Shown one piece after another: positions 48,363 through 60,159 of a stretch of 64,000 nt of DNA (position 1 is its first letter; each line of letters begins with the position of its first letter). The notes beneath the pieces were generated by a model that saw only the letters and a list, made by a program, of their open reading frames with translations, did no database searches and was not told where the DNA came from. A program made the translations under genes and the position numbers. Source of the stretch: Streptomyces sp. CNQ-509 (GTDB lineage: Bacteria > Actinomycetota > Actinomycetes > Streptomycetales > Streptomycetaceae); the NCBI RefSeq assembly GCF_001011035.1, contig NZ_CP011492.1, forward strand, positions 1,557,501 to 1,621,500, in the 5' to 3' direction.

Positions 48363-48615
48363 CTAGGTTCTGTCTTCGATCTCGCGTCGTTCGCCCGTAG
48401 GGCGGGCGGGGCAGGGGGCACCGCCCACGCCCCCGGGGCGTAGGGGGAGTCTGGTGCGTGCGATCGCAAGGCGGAGGGCCGACCGCATAGCGGGGCCTCT
48501 TCGGCCGATCCCGACAACGCAGCGAGCGTGCGTGCCAGGCTCCTCCCCCACAGCGCGCTGCGCGCACGTGGGCGGTACCCCCAGCCGCAGACGGGAGAGT
48601 GACGACAGACCCTAG
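48363..48615. mobile_element. MITE-like element (253 bp)
   Basis: The element is bounded by CTAG on both sides (48363-48366 and 48612-48615). Its ends form an imperfect 20-bp inverted repeat (16/20 identical), beginning CTAGGTTCTGTCTTCGATCT on the left. The interior has no transposase but several GC-rich snap-back sequences, such as GCCCGTAGGGC near 48394. I recognise this motif family as a recurrent intergenic unit in Streptomyces genomes, usually mis-annotated as a short hypothetical protein, which supports a non-autonomous element. Its right end overlaps the stop codon of the next gene. Confidence 0.75.
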
Positions 48616-49226
48616 AGGTCCGGGCCGTCGCCCGGTTCCTCCTGGTACGAGTAGCGCTGCTCGCGCCACGGGTCGCCGACGTTGTGGTAGCCGCGCTCCT
48701 CCCAGAAGCCGCGGCGGTCGGCCGTCATGTACTCGACGCCCCGCACCCACTTGGGGCCCTTCCACGCGTACAGGTGCGGCACCACGAGCCGGACCGGGAA
48801 GCCGTGCTCGGCGGTGAGCGGCTCGCCGTCCTTGTGCGTGGCGAAGATCGTCCGCTCGTCGGCGAAGTCGGCCAGCCGCAGGTTGGAGCTGAAGCCGTAC
48901 TCCGCCCACACCATCACGTGCGTGACCCCGGGCGCGGGCGGCGCGAGCGCCAGCAGCGTACGGGCCAGTACCCCGCCCCACTCGGCGCCGAGCATGCTGA
49001 ACTTCGTCACGCAGTGCAGATCGCCGACCACGGTCGCGTACGGCAGTGCCGTGAACTCGTCGTGCGTGAGGGAGCGCTTCGTGCCGTCCGCCGTGGCTCC
49101 GAAGACCTGAAGCTCCCAGCGGTCGGGCTTGAACCGCGGCACCGGGCCGTAGTGCGTCACAGGCCAGCCGCGCTGCAGTCGCTGGCCAGGAGGCAGATCC
49201 CCCTCGTGGCGCTCCGGCTGACCCAT
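48612..49226 (-). CDS. Molybdopterin-dependent oxidoreductase (sulfite oxidase/YedY-like)
   Basis: A 204-aa protein of the oxidoreductase molybdopterin-binding domain family. Substrate-region motif VGDLHCVTKFSMLGAEWGGV contains the Cys that would ligate molybdenum; later VWAEYGFSSNLRLADFAD, GFPVRLVVPHLYAWKGPKWV and WEERGYHNVGDPW fit the family. It has no signal peptide and no C-terminal dimerisation domain, so it is a short cytoplasmic form with unknown substrate. The TAG stop lies in the CTAG boundary of the adjoining MITE-like element. Confidence 0.88.
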   Translation of the reverse strand: MGQPERHEGDLPPGQRLQRGWPVTHYGPVPRFKPDRWELQVFGATADGTKRSLTHDEFTALPYATVVGDLHCVTKFSMLGAEWGGVLARTLLALAPPAPGVTHVMVWAEYGFSSNLRLADFADERTIFATHKDGEPLTAEHGFPVRLVVPHLYAWKGPKWVRGVEYMTADRRGFWEERGYHNVGDPWREQRYSYQEEPGDGPDL

Positions 49227-49385
49227 GACCCCATGGTGGCAGACGCTTGCGCATGGTCATGACCGGGGGCGTGCGGGGCCGGACGAGGGCAACCCGGCTA
49301 AGCCTGCACTTACTGGATCGTCCGGGCCCCGGGTGCGAGGATGCGCCCCTGACCTGCCCGACCCACGCGGAGAGGAGTCCCGGTT

Positions 49386-49862
49386 ATGCAGGGTGACCAC
49401 GAGGTGCTGGAATTCCTGAACGAGCAGCTCACGGCCGAGCTGACGGCGATCAACCAGTATTTCCTGCACGCGAAGATGCAGGAGAACTTCGGCTGGACGA
49501 AGCTGGCGAAGTACACCCGGTCCGAGTCGTTCGACGAGATGAAGCACGCGGAGATCCTGACGGACCGCATTCTGCTGCTGGAGGGGCTGCCGAACTACCA
49601 GCGGCTCTTCCACGTCCGGGTCGGGCAGACGGTCACCGAGATGTTCCAGGCCGACCGGCAGATCGAGGTGGAGGCGATCGACCGGCTGCGCCGCGGGATC
49701 GAGCTGATGCGCGCCAAGAGCGACATCACGTCCGCGAACATCTTCGAGGCGATCCTGGAGGACGAGGAGCACCACATCGACTACCTCGACACCCAGCTCG
49801 ATCTCATCGAGAAGCTCGGCGAGGCGCTCTACATCGCGCAGCAGATCGAGCAGCCGGACTGA
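49386..49862 (+). CDS. bfr: Bacterioferritin
   Basis: A 158-aa iron-storage subunit of the 24-mer heme-bacterioferritin. Ferroxidase ligands are in their usual places: Glu18, Glu51, His54, Glu94, Glu127 and His130, and Met52 is the heme axial ligand. Strong RBS GGAGAGG precedes the ATG. It faces the bfd gene tail to tail; both stop codons lie in a small inverted repeat (TGAGCCC/GGGCTCA at 49860-49887) that may terminate both transcripts. Confidence 0.98.
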   Translation: MQGDHEVLEFLNEQLTAELTAINQYFLHAKMQENFGWTKLAKYTRSESFDEMKHAEILTDRILLLEGLPNYQRLFHVRVGQTVTEMFQADRQIEVEAIDRLRRGIELMRAKSDITSANIFEAILEDEEHHIDYLDTQLDLIEKLGEALYIAQQIEQPD

Positions 49863-49884
49863 GCCCTGCGGGTAAGGACCGGGC

Positions 49885-50196
49885 TCAGGCGGCCTCGCGC
49901 AGCAGCGCGGCGCCGGCGGTGGCCGGGGCATCCGCCGCGCCCGCGTTCTCCGAGGTCGCCTGGCTGCCGGCCGCCACCGGTGCCGCGCTCGCGCCGGCCG
50001 GCTGGCGATCCCCCAGCGGCTCCCGGCGGGCGCAGTCCGCGCCGCGGCCGAGCAGCGCCTGGATCCGGCGCACGCACGAGCCGCAGTCCGTGCCCGCCTT
50101 GCACTCCGAGGCGATCTGGCGGGGCGTGCAGCGCCCGGCCGAGGCGTGCGCGCGCACCTGCTCCTCGGTGATGCCGAAGCACGAGCAGACGAACAC
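49885..50196 (-). CDS. bfd: Bacterioferritin-associated ferredoxin (Bfd-type 2Fe-2S protein)
   Basis: A 103-aa small 2Fe-2S protein. Cluster ligands Cys4, Cys6, Cys38 and Cys41 (MFVCSCFG; TDCGSCVRRIQ) match Bfd, which donates electrons to mobilise iron from bacterioferritin. The last ~50 residues form a low-complexity Ala/Gly tail. An iron box lies 24 bp upstream of its ATG, so expression should rise in iron limitation. It pairs functionally with the convergent bfr. Confidence 0.93.
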   Translation of the reverse strand: MFVCSCFGITEEQVRAHASAGRCTPRQIASECKAGTDCGSCVRRIQALLGRGADCARREPLGDRQPAGASAAPVAAGSQATSENAGAADAPATAGAALLREAA

Positions 50197-50219
50197 GCGG
50201 AACCCCCGGGCCGGGACGA

Positions 50220-50238
50220 TTAGGTAACCCTAACCTTA
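50220..50238 (-). promoter_or_regulatory. Iron box (DmdR1/IdeR/DtxR-type operator) upstream of bfd
   Basis: TTAGGTAACCCTAACCTTA matches 15 of 19 positions of the IdeR/DmdR1 consensus (TTAGGTTAGGCTAACCTAA). It overlaps the region where the bfd promoter should be, 24 to 42 bp before the start. Confidence 0.88.
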
Positions 50239-50304
50239 CCTGGCGCGGGGGTCCCGTGAAAGAGCCGCCCTGCCGTGACCTGCGTTACGCCGCGGCGGGA
50301 CCGC

Positions 50305-53954
<3,650 letters not shown>

Positions 53955-53959
53955 GGGTG

Positions 53960-53999
53960 CGGGCCGGCGGCGGGCGCGGTGCGGGCCGCCGCCGGCCCG
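53960..53999. terminator. Bidirectional hairpin terminator between the trpE fusion and pfkA
   Basis: A perfect 14-bp stem, CGGGCCGGCGGCGG (53960-53973) with CCGCCGCCGGCCCG (53986-53999), and a 12-base loop. It stands between the convergent ends of trpEG and pfkA and can serve both. Confidence 0.85.
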
Positions 54000-54008
54000 T
54001 ACCGCCGC

Positions 54009-55037
54009 TCAGCCGAAGAAGACGCCGACCTCCTCGTACAGCTTCGGGTCCACGGTCTTGATCCGCGCCGTGGCGGCGGAGAGCGGCACCCGCACCACGT
54101 CGGTGCCCTGGAGGGCGACCATCTTGCCCCAGTCCTCGTCGTGCACGGCCTCGATCGCGTGCAGCCCGAAGCGGCTGGCGAGCCAGCGGTCGTACGCGCT
54201 GGGCGTACCGCCGCGCTGCACGTGCCCCAGGACCGTCGTGCGGGCCTCCTTGCCGGTGCGCCGCTCGATCTCCTTGGCCAGCCACTCGCCGACGCCCGAC
54301 AGCCGGACGTGGCCGAAGGCGTCCAGGGACTCGTCCTTGAGCACCATGTCGCCGTCCTTCGGCATCGCGCCTTCCGCCACGCACACGATCGGCGCGTAGC
54401 TGGCCTTGAAGCGGGAGGTCACCCAGCCGCAGACCTTCTCGACGTCGAAGCGCTGCTCGGGGATGAGGATCACGTTCGCGCCGCCGGCGAGCCCGGAGTG
54501 CAGGGCGATCCAGCCGGCGTGCCGTCCCATCACCTCGACGACGAGGACGCGCATGTGGGACTCGGCCGTGGTGTGCAGCCGGTCGATGGCCTCGGTCGCG
54601 ATGTTGACCGCGGTGTCGAAGCCGAAGGTGTAGTCGGTGGCGGAGAGGTCGTTGTCGATGGTCTTCGGGACGCCGATGACCTTGATGCCGTACTCGTCGG
54701 CGAGCCGCTGGGCGACGCCGAGGGTGTCCTCGCCGCCGATGGCGATGAGGGAGTCCACCTCCAGCTTCGCCATGTTCTCCTTGATGCGCTTGATGCCCCC
54801 CTCGACCTTGAGGGGGTTGGTGCGCGACGACCCGAGGATCGTTCCGCCACGCGGCAGGATGCCGCGGACGGCGGGGATGTCCAGGGTGACGGTGTCGGCC
54901 TCCAGCGGTCCGCGCCAGCCGTCCCGGAAGCCGGTGAACTCGTACCCGTACTCCTGGACGCCCTTGCGGACGACGGCCCGGATGACCGCGTTGAGCCCGG
55001 GGCAGTCACCGCCACCGGTCAGTACTCCTACCCGCAT
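54009..55037 (-). CDS. pfkA: 6-phosphofructokinase
   Basis: A 342-aa group III-type phosphofructokinase. The ATG at 55037 begins MRVGVLTGGGDCPGLNAVI. Substrate/phosphoryl-donor loop: IAIGGEDTLG with Asp104 and PKTIDNDL with Lys125; MGRHAGWIALHSGLAGGA, and GHVQRGGTPSAYDR near the end. In E. coli ATP-PFK the two positions are Gly, while PPi-dependent enzymes carry Asp and Lys, so the donor may be pyrophosphate. Regarded as the glycolytic gene; donor to be settled by assay. Confidence 0.93.
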   Translation of the reverse strand: MRVGVLTGGGDCPGLNAVIRAVVRKGVQEYGYEFTGFRDGWRGPLEADTVTLDIPAVRGILPRGGTILGSSRTNPLKVEGGIKRIKENMAKLEVDSLIAIGGEDTLGVAQRLADEYGIKVIGVPKTIDNDLSATDYTFGFDTAVNIATEAIDRLHTTAESHMRVLVVEVMGRHAGWIALHSGLAGGANVILIPEQRFDVEKVCGWVTSRFKASYAPIVCVAEGAMPKDGDMVLKDESLDAFGHVRLSGVGEWLAKEIERRTGKEARTTVLGHVQRGGTPSAYDRWLASRFGLHAIEAVHDEDWGKMVALQGTDVVRVPLSAATARIKTVDPKLYEEVGVFFG

Positions 55038-55196
55038 CACAGGTTTCCCTTCTGACGGTCGTGACCCCGCTGCAGCAACGCTAACGGTGATCCACCTCAC
55101 ACGACACGGAGCGAGCGGGATTCACGCACCAACCTGTCAATTAGGGGGCGGACATCACCCGGAGGGGGGACCGGGAGGGTATGAGGGTGTGGCGGC

Positions 55197-55874
55197 TCAG
55201 TCGTCGTCGAGGCCGCGCTCGATGGCGTAGCGGACGAGCTCGACGCGGTTGTGGAGCTGGAGCTTGCCGAGGGTGTTCTGCACATGGTTCTGGACCGTGC
55301 GGTGGGAGATGACGAGGCGTTCGGCGATCTGCTTGTACGAGAGGCCCTTGGCGACGAGGCGCAGCACCTCGGTCTCGCGGTCGGTGAGCTTGGGCACCTC
55401 GGGCTCGTCGGCGTTCTCGGCGACGGGCTCGCCGGCGAGCCGGCGGTACTCGCCGAGCACGAGGCCGGCGAGGCCGGGGGTGAACACCGGGTCGCCCTGG
55501 GCGGTCCGGTGGACGGCGTCGGTCAACTCCTCGGTGCTGGCGGACTTCACGAGGTAGCCGGTGGCGCCGGACTTGACGGCTTCGAGGACGTCGGCGTGCT
55601 CGCCGCTGGCGGAGAGCACGAGCACCCGCACGCCGGGCTGGGCGCCGAGGACCTCCTTGCAGACCTGCACGCCGGGCAGCCCGGGCAGGTTGAGGTCCAG
55701 CACGAGCACGTCCGGCGCGGCGGCCCGCGCCCGCCGCACGGCCTGCGGCCCGTCGCCGGCGGTGGCCACCACGTCGAACCCGGCGGCCGCCAGATCCCGG
55801 GCCACGGCATCACGCCACATGGGGTGGTCGTCGACGACCATCACCCGGACCCCACCGCTGCCTTCTCCGCCCAC
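55197..55874 (-). CDS. macR: NarL/LuxR-type response regulator (MacR-like)
   Basis: A 225-aa response regulator. GTG at 55874 preceded by GGGAGGGA. Receiver domain: VRVMVVDDHPMWRDAVARD (acidic pair), VLVLDLNLPG (phosphoacceptor Asp), LVLSASGE and YLVKSAS (conserved Lys). C-terminal LuxR helix-turn-helix: LTDRETEVLRLVAKGLSYKQ and ISHRTVQNHVQNTLGKL. Lies downstream of the MacS-family kinase gene, in the position of S. coelicolor SCO2120 (MacR), which controls morphogenesis and actinorhodin. Confidence 0.85.
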   Translation of the reverse strand: MGGEGSGGVRVMVVDDHPMWRDAVARDLAAAGFDVVATAGDGPQAVRRARAAAPDVLVLDLNLPGLPGVQVCKEVLGAQPGVRVLVLSASGEHADVLEAVKSGATGYLVKSASTEELTDAVHRTAQGDPVFTPGLAGLVLGEYRRLAGEPVAENADEPEVPKLTDRETEVLRLVAKGLSYKQIAERLVISHRTVQNHVQNTLGKLQLHNRVELVRYAIERGLDDD

Positions 55875-55902
55875 CTCGACTCCCTCCCTGCCACTACCGG
55901 AC

Positions 55903-56330
55903 GGACACCGTCCGGGAACCATGGTGGCGCATGTATCTCGCCTCAGCACGTGTCGCGTCCCGCGGGGACGTGCGGACGACGGCGCGACGGAGCATCTGCC
56001 GGGACCGGTACGGGCACCGCCTCCGGCGGAAGCGGGAGGGTGAATGACGGGGGAAAGAGCGCGGGCGGCGCGGGGACGGCACCGACCGGACCGACACCGC
56101 CCGGGAACCACGGCGGCGCGTCTCGGCACGTACCGCCTCCGGCGCGGACGTGCGGGCGAGGGCGTGGCGGAGCATCGGCGCAACCGGTACGGCGCCGCCT
56201 CCGGCGGGAGCCGGGGCGGGTGAAGGAGCGCGGCCAGCGCGGGCACGGCACCACCACCGGACCGGCGCCGCCCGGGGCCCCCGGCGGCGCGCGCCCCGTG
56301 TCCGCATGCGTCTGCTTCCGTGGGCCCCAT
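55903..56330. repeat. Degenerate tandem repeat (~170-190 bp units) between macS and macR
   Basis: Unit 1 starts near 55903, unit 2 near 56092 and a partial unit 3 near 56263. Shared blocks include CACCGYCCGGGAACCAYGG (start), GACGTGCGG, GGAGCATC and CCGGTACGG, ACCGCCTCCGGCG and GGCACCR. Copies differ by small indels, so reading frames are lost between units. No gene is plausible in the 571-bp gap. Confidence 0.75.
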
Positions 56331-56445
56331 CGGCGGGACAGGGCGCGGCACCCGGCGGACCGGCGCGGGCGCCCTCGGCCGGGACGTACCCGAAAGGGGG
56401 AGCCGTCGGGGCTTGGGGTCCTCGTCGGCTCGCGTGGGGGTGGGG

Positions 56446-57669
56446 TCATCCGGGGAGCGGGGCGTTGTGTGGGGGGAGGCGGAGTTCGACCTCCGTGCCC
56501 TGGCCCGGGGTGGAGATCCACTCCGCCGTGCCGCCCAGGTCCCGCAGGCGGCCGCGGATGGACTGCGCCACCCCCAGGCGGCCCTCCGCCTCCGCCGCCG
56601 CCAGGCGGCCCCGCGGGATGCCGGGGCCCTCGTCCCGTACGGTCACCACCACCGTGCCGTCCGGCTCCTCCTCCAGCAGCACCCACGCCCGCGCCTCCGG
56701 GCCCACGTGCGCCCGTACGTTGTCCAGCGCCGCCGCCACGGCCGCCGCCAGCTCCCGGGCCGCGTGCGCCGGCAGCGCCACCGGCGTGCCCGGCTCCGCG
56801 ACCGAGACGCTCGGCCCGCCCAGCGACAGCAGGAGCAGCCGCAGGGAGATCTCCCCCGTCTCCCCCTCCGGGCCTCCGCCCGGCGCACCACCGCCCGCCG
56901 GACCGGCGGCACGTTCCGCCGCCGGCGCCGTCCGCTGACCCGGCAGCGTCGCGCCCATCACCAGCGTCCGCAGCGCCGCCTCCTGCTCGCCCGCCAGCCG
57001 GCCCAGTTCCTTCGCCTCGCCGCCGATCGCCGCCCCGCGGCGCTGTACCAGCGCCAGCACCTGCAGCACGCTGTCGTGGATGTCGCGCGCCAGCCGCTCC
57101 CGCTCCCGCGTCGCCGCCTCGATCTGCAGCGCCCGCGCCAGCGTCCGCTCACTGGTCCGCGCGACCTCCACGATGTAGCCGATCGCCGTCGACGCGACCA
57201 TCAGCAGCACGATGTTGTGGAAGTTGTCCTGCACGACCTCGCCGCGCTGCACGATGTTCGACAGCCCCACCGCCGCCGACGACGCCGCGCCCCAGCGCCA
57301 GCCGCCCTTGACCGCGAAGCCCAGCACCGAGCCCGCCGCCCAGATCGACGGCAGCGTGGTCGCGCCGTCGTCGATGCGCGCCTGCGTCTCCACCGGGATC
57401 GTCAGCAGGATGCCGGTCAGCGTGAGCGTGATGTCCGCCGCGAGGAAGGGGTACGTGCAGCGCTCCGCCGAGGAGACCCGGCGGAAGGTGACCAGCGTCC
57501 ACAGCGTGAGGACCGCGAAGTACGCCCAGCCCAGCGCCGGCCGCGCGACGTCGTCGTGGCGGGGTACGAACTGCGCCACCGCGTACGCGAGCGTCAGCAC
57601 CCGGAAGTACGTCAGCGCCTGCCACAGCGGCTGCTCCACCGACATCCGCCGCTTGCTCTGCCCGGCCAT
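56446..57669 (-). CDS. macS: Sensor histidine kinase, MacS family
   Basis: A 407-aa membrane sensor kinase. Four or five membrane helices (about residues 20-165; for example LGWAYFAVLTLWTLVTF and HNIVLLMVASTAIGYIVEVA) precede the histidine phosphotransfer helix ERERLARDIHDSVLQVLALV (phospho-His). HATPase part: AAALDNVRAHVGPEA (N box), VRDEGPGIPRGRLA (G1) and LGVAQSIRGRLRDLGGTAEW. The ATG at 57669 has GGGAGGG upstream. Probably transcribed with the acyltransferase gene upstream (36-bp gap) and paired with the regulator after the repeat region. Confidence 0.88.
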   Translation of the reverse strand: MAGQSKRRMSVEQPLWQALTYFRVLTLAYAVAQFVPRHDDVARPALGWAYFAVLTLWTLVTFRRVSSAERCTYPFLAADITLTLTGILLTIPVETQARIDDGATTLPSIWAAGSVLGFAVKGGWRWGAASSAAVGLSNIVQRGEVVQDNFHNIVLLMVASTAIGYIVEVARTSERTLARALQIEAATRERERLARDIHDSVLQVLALVQRRGAAIGGEAKELGRLAGEQEAALRTLVMGATLPGQRTAPAAERAAGPAGGGAPGGGPEGETGEISLRLLLLSLGGPSVSVAEPGTPVALPAHAARELAAAVAAALDNVRAHVGPEARAWVLLEEEPDGTVVVTVRDEGPGIPRGRLAAAEAEGRLGVAQSIRGRLRDLGGTAEWISTPGQGTEVELRLPPHNAPLPG

Positions 57670-57705
57670 CGCCCCGACTCTCCCTCCCGCAGGCGGACCG
57701 CCGCG

Positions 57706-58482
57706 CTAGGCGGCGTCCCGCCGCCCGCCGGCACCGGAGCCGCCGTCGGACTTCTCGGCCTTCTCGGCCGCCTTCTCCTCCGCCTTGCGCCGCTTGGCCT
57801 CGTCCGCCATCCGCCGCTTGGCCGCCGTCGCGTACTCGTCCACGTACTCCTGGCCGGAGAGCTTCATGATCTCGTACATGACCTCGTCGGTCACCGAACG
57901 CAGGATGAACCTGTCGTGCTCCATGCCCTGGTAGCGCGTGAAGTCCAGCGGCCTGCCGATCCGGATGCCCGGCCGCATGACCTTCGGCACCACCTGCCCC
58001 GGCGGCTGGATCTTCTCCGTGTCGATCATCGCCACCGGCAGCACCGGCGCCCCGCTGAGCAGCGCCAGCCGGCCGAGCCCACCGGGCTTGCCGCGGTAGA
58101 GGCGGCCGTCGGGCGAGCGCGTGCCCTCGGGGTAGATGCCGAACAGCTCGCCCCGTTCGAGGACCTCAAGGCCGCTCTTGATCGCCGCCTCGCCGGCGCC
58201 CCGGCTGCCGGAGCGGTCGACGGGCAACTGCCCGACGCCCTTGAAGAACGCCGCCGTCAGCCGGCCCTTCACGCCCGGGGTGGTGAAGTACTCCGCCTTC
58301 GCGATGAAGGTGACCTTCCGGTGCAGCATCGAGGGCAGGAAGAAGGAGTCGGAGAAGGACAGATGGTTGCTCGCGAGGATCGCGGCACCGGTCTCGGGCA
58401 CGTTCTCCATGCCTTCCACCCAGGGACGGAAGACGAGCCTCAGGCTGTTGCCGAGAGACATCTTCATCGCGCTGTAGAACAA
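57706..58482 (-). CDS. 1-acyl-sn-glycerol-3-phosphate acyltransferase family protein
   Basis: A 258-aa PlsC-type acyltransferase acylating lysophosphatidate. The catalytic block is NHLSFSDSFFLP (HxxxxD variant: NHLSFSD), with FPEGTR in the form YPEGTRSPDGRLYRGKPGG. A Lys/Glu/Ala-rich C-terminal coil ends the protein. I start at TTG 58482 because AGGAGG is six bases upstream; an ATG at 58515 with AGGAG is the alternative and would add 11 residues. Related to actinobacterial PlsC enzymes that make membrane phospholipids. Just upstream of macS. Confidence 0.85.
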   Translation of the reverse strand: MFYSAMKMSLGNSLRLVFRPWVEGMENVPETGAAILASNHLSFSDSFFLPSMLHRKVTFIAKAEYFTTPGVKGRLTAAFFKGVGQLPVDRSGSRGAGEAAIKSGLEVLERGELFGIYPEGTRSPDGRLYRGKPGGLGRLALLSGAPVLPVAMIDTEKIQPPGQVVPKVMRPGIRIGRPLDFTRYQGMEHDRFILRSVTDEVMYEIMKLSGQEYVDEYATAAKRRMADEAKRRKAEEKAAEKAEKSDGGSGAGGRRDAA

Positions 58483-58682
58483 CCGGGGCCTCCTGCGATC
58501 CGCTCGTGTGACCATAGCGCTCCTGGTAGGAGAGCGGTATCCGGGGGCGCGGGCCCGTCCGGGGCCGGCGCGGGGCGCCCGCCGGGTGTCCGCGGGGGGC
58601 CGTCCGTCCGTACGGGGCAGTACGCTCAAGGGCAGCGCCAGGCACGTATCCGCCGCCCGCCTGACACGATCGGAGTCCCGTC

Positions 58683-59480
58683 ATGCCGGTCCTTTCCGGA
58701 GCCGAGCCGTTCCGCCAGCCGGGTGGCGGGACCGGAGTGCTTGTCTGCCACGGCTTCACCGGCTCCCCCCAGTCCGTACGGCCATGGGCAGAGCATCTCG
58801 CCGCCCGCGGCCTGACGGTCTCCATGCCCCTGCTGCCCGGGCACGGCACGCGCTGGCAGGACCTCCAGGTGACCCGCTGGCAGGACTGGTACGCGACGGT
58901 GGACCGGGAGCTGCGCGAGCTGTCCGGCGAGTGCGCGCGGGTCTTCCTGTGCGGGCTGTCCATGGGCGGCACGCTGATGCTGCGGCTCGCCGCCCTGCAC
59001 GGGGACGCCGTCGCCGGCGTGGTCGTGGTCAACCCGCTGAACAAGCTGCACGGGGTGCTGCCGAAGGCCCTGCCCGCGGCCCGCTTCCTGGTACGGAGCT
59101 CGCCGGGCGTGATCAACGACATCGCCAAGGAGGGCGCCGCCGAGACCGGCTACGACCGCGTGCCGCTGCACGCCGCGCACTCGCTGCGGCAGCTCCTCGC
59201 CCGCGTCGACGGCGAGCTGCCCCAGGTGACGCAGCCGCTGCTGGTGCTGCACAGCCGGGTCGACCACGTCGTCTCACCGGTGGACTCGGCCCGTATCCTC
59301 GGCCGGGTCTCGTCCCTGGACGTCACGGAGACCGTGCTGGAGGACAGCTACCACGTCGCCACGCTCGACCACGACGCGGAACGGATCTTCTCGGCCACCG
59401 ACGACTTCATCGACCGGCTCACCCCGCCGGCCGACGGCAGCGAGCAGCGGAAGGGAGCCCGGGCCCGTGGCGGAGCGTAA
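58683..59480 (+). CDS. Alpha/beta hydrolase (carboxylesterase/monoacylglycerol lipase-like)
   Basis: A 265-aa serine hydrolase. Oxyanion strand VLVCHGFTGSPQSVRPWAEH; nucleophile elbow CGLSMGGTLML; LLVLHSRVDHVVSPVDS supplies the acid; His in SYHVATLDHD. Closest to Est30-type carboxylesterases and bacterial monoacylglycerol lipases. No signal peptide, so cytoplasmic. It is divergent from the acyltransferase gene, and the two may share promoter space. Confidence 0.9.
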   Translation: MPVLSGAEPFRQPGGGTGVLVCHGFTGSPQSVRPWAEHLAARGLTVSMPLLPGHGTRWQDLQVTRWQDWYATVDRELRELSGECARVFLCGLSMGGTLMLRLAALHGDAVAGVVVVNPLNKLHGVLPKALPAARFLVRSSPGVINDIAKEGAAETGYDRVPLHAAHSLRQLLARVDGELPQVTQPLLVLHSRVDHVVSPVDSARILGRVSSLDVTETVLEDSYHVATLDHDAERIFSATDDFIDRLTPPADGSEQRKGARARGGA

Positions 59481-60147
59481 CCCGGACCGGGAGGACCCGC
59501 AGCAGGGCGACGGGCCGGCGGAGACGGAGCCGGCGGGCGCGGAGCCGGCGGGGTCGGGCGGCGCGCCGCTGGACGAGGAGGCCGCGTGGGCGGAGATCGT
59601 CGCGGCGTTCGACGAGGACTCCGTGGAGCCGCCGCACGAGCGGGCGGCGCGTGCGGCGGCCGAGGGCGAGGGCCCGGCGGGCGGTGCGGAGGGCGGCCCG
59701 GCGGACGCGGGCGGCGGTGTCGCCACCGCGGAGGGCCCGGCGGACCCGGACGAGGACGGCGGTCCCGGGGCCGCCGCCAAGAGCGGCGGGACCGGAGGCG
59801 GCGACGGCGCGAGCTTCATCGTCTTCTCCGCCGGTACGGGACCGCGCGACTGGGAGGCCGCCGAGGCGTCGGACGACGACCTCGACGAGACCGACGAGGG
59901 CCACTTCGTACCGCCGGAGCCGCCGCCGCTGCCGAAGGCCGACACGACGACCAAGTTCGCCTGGCTCGCGGTACTCGGCGGCCCGCTGCTCCTGCTGGGG
60001 ATGCTCATCTTCCAGCAGCCGATGACCTGGTGGGCCTCGGTGCTCGGCATCGGCGGCTTCCTCGGCGGCTTCGCCACGCTCGTCGCGCGGATGCGCCCGG
60101 GCGGCGACGATGACGACGAGCCGCCGGGCGGCGGCGCGGTGGTCTAG
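59467..60147 (+). CDS. Conserved actinobacterial membrane protein with acidic N-terminal region
   Basis: A 226-aa protein overlapping the end of the hydrolase gene by 14 bp (GTG start). Residues 1-150 are Glu/Gly/Ala/Pro-rich and acidic. Two membrane helices follow (FAWLAVLGGPLLLLGMLIF; WWASVLGIGGFLGGFATLVA), then a short Asp-rich cytoplasmic tail. I do not recognise a domain. Its conserved overlap with the hydrolase suggests translational coupling. Confidence 0.75.
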   Translation: MAERNPDREDPQQGDGPAETEPAGAEPAGSGGAPLDEEAAWAEIVAAFDEDSVEPPHERAARAAAEGEGPAGGAEGGPADAGGGVATAEGPADPDEDGGPGAAAKSGGTGGGDGASFIVFSAGTGPRDWEAAEASDDDLDETDEGHFVPPEPPPLPKADTTTKFAWLAVLGGPLLLLGMLIFQQPMTWWASVLGIGGFLGGFATLVARMRPGGDDDDEPPGGGAVV

Positions 60148-60159
60148 GCCCCGGGGCCG

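Noticed and set aside
48363..48551. 62-codon minus-strand reading frame inside the MITE-like element
   Set aside because: It recurs with the element, is basic and low in information, and has no independent support. Treated as part of the repeat.
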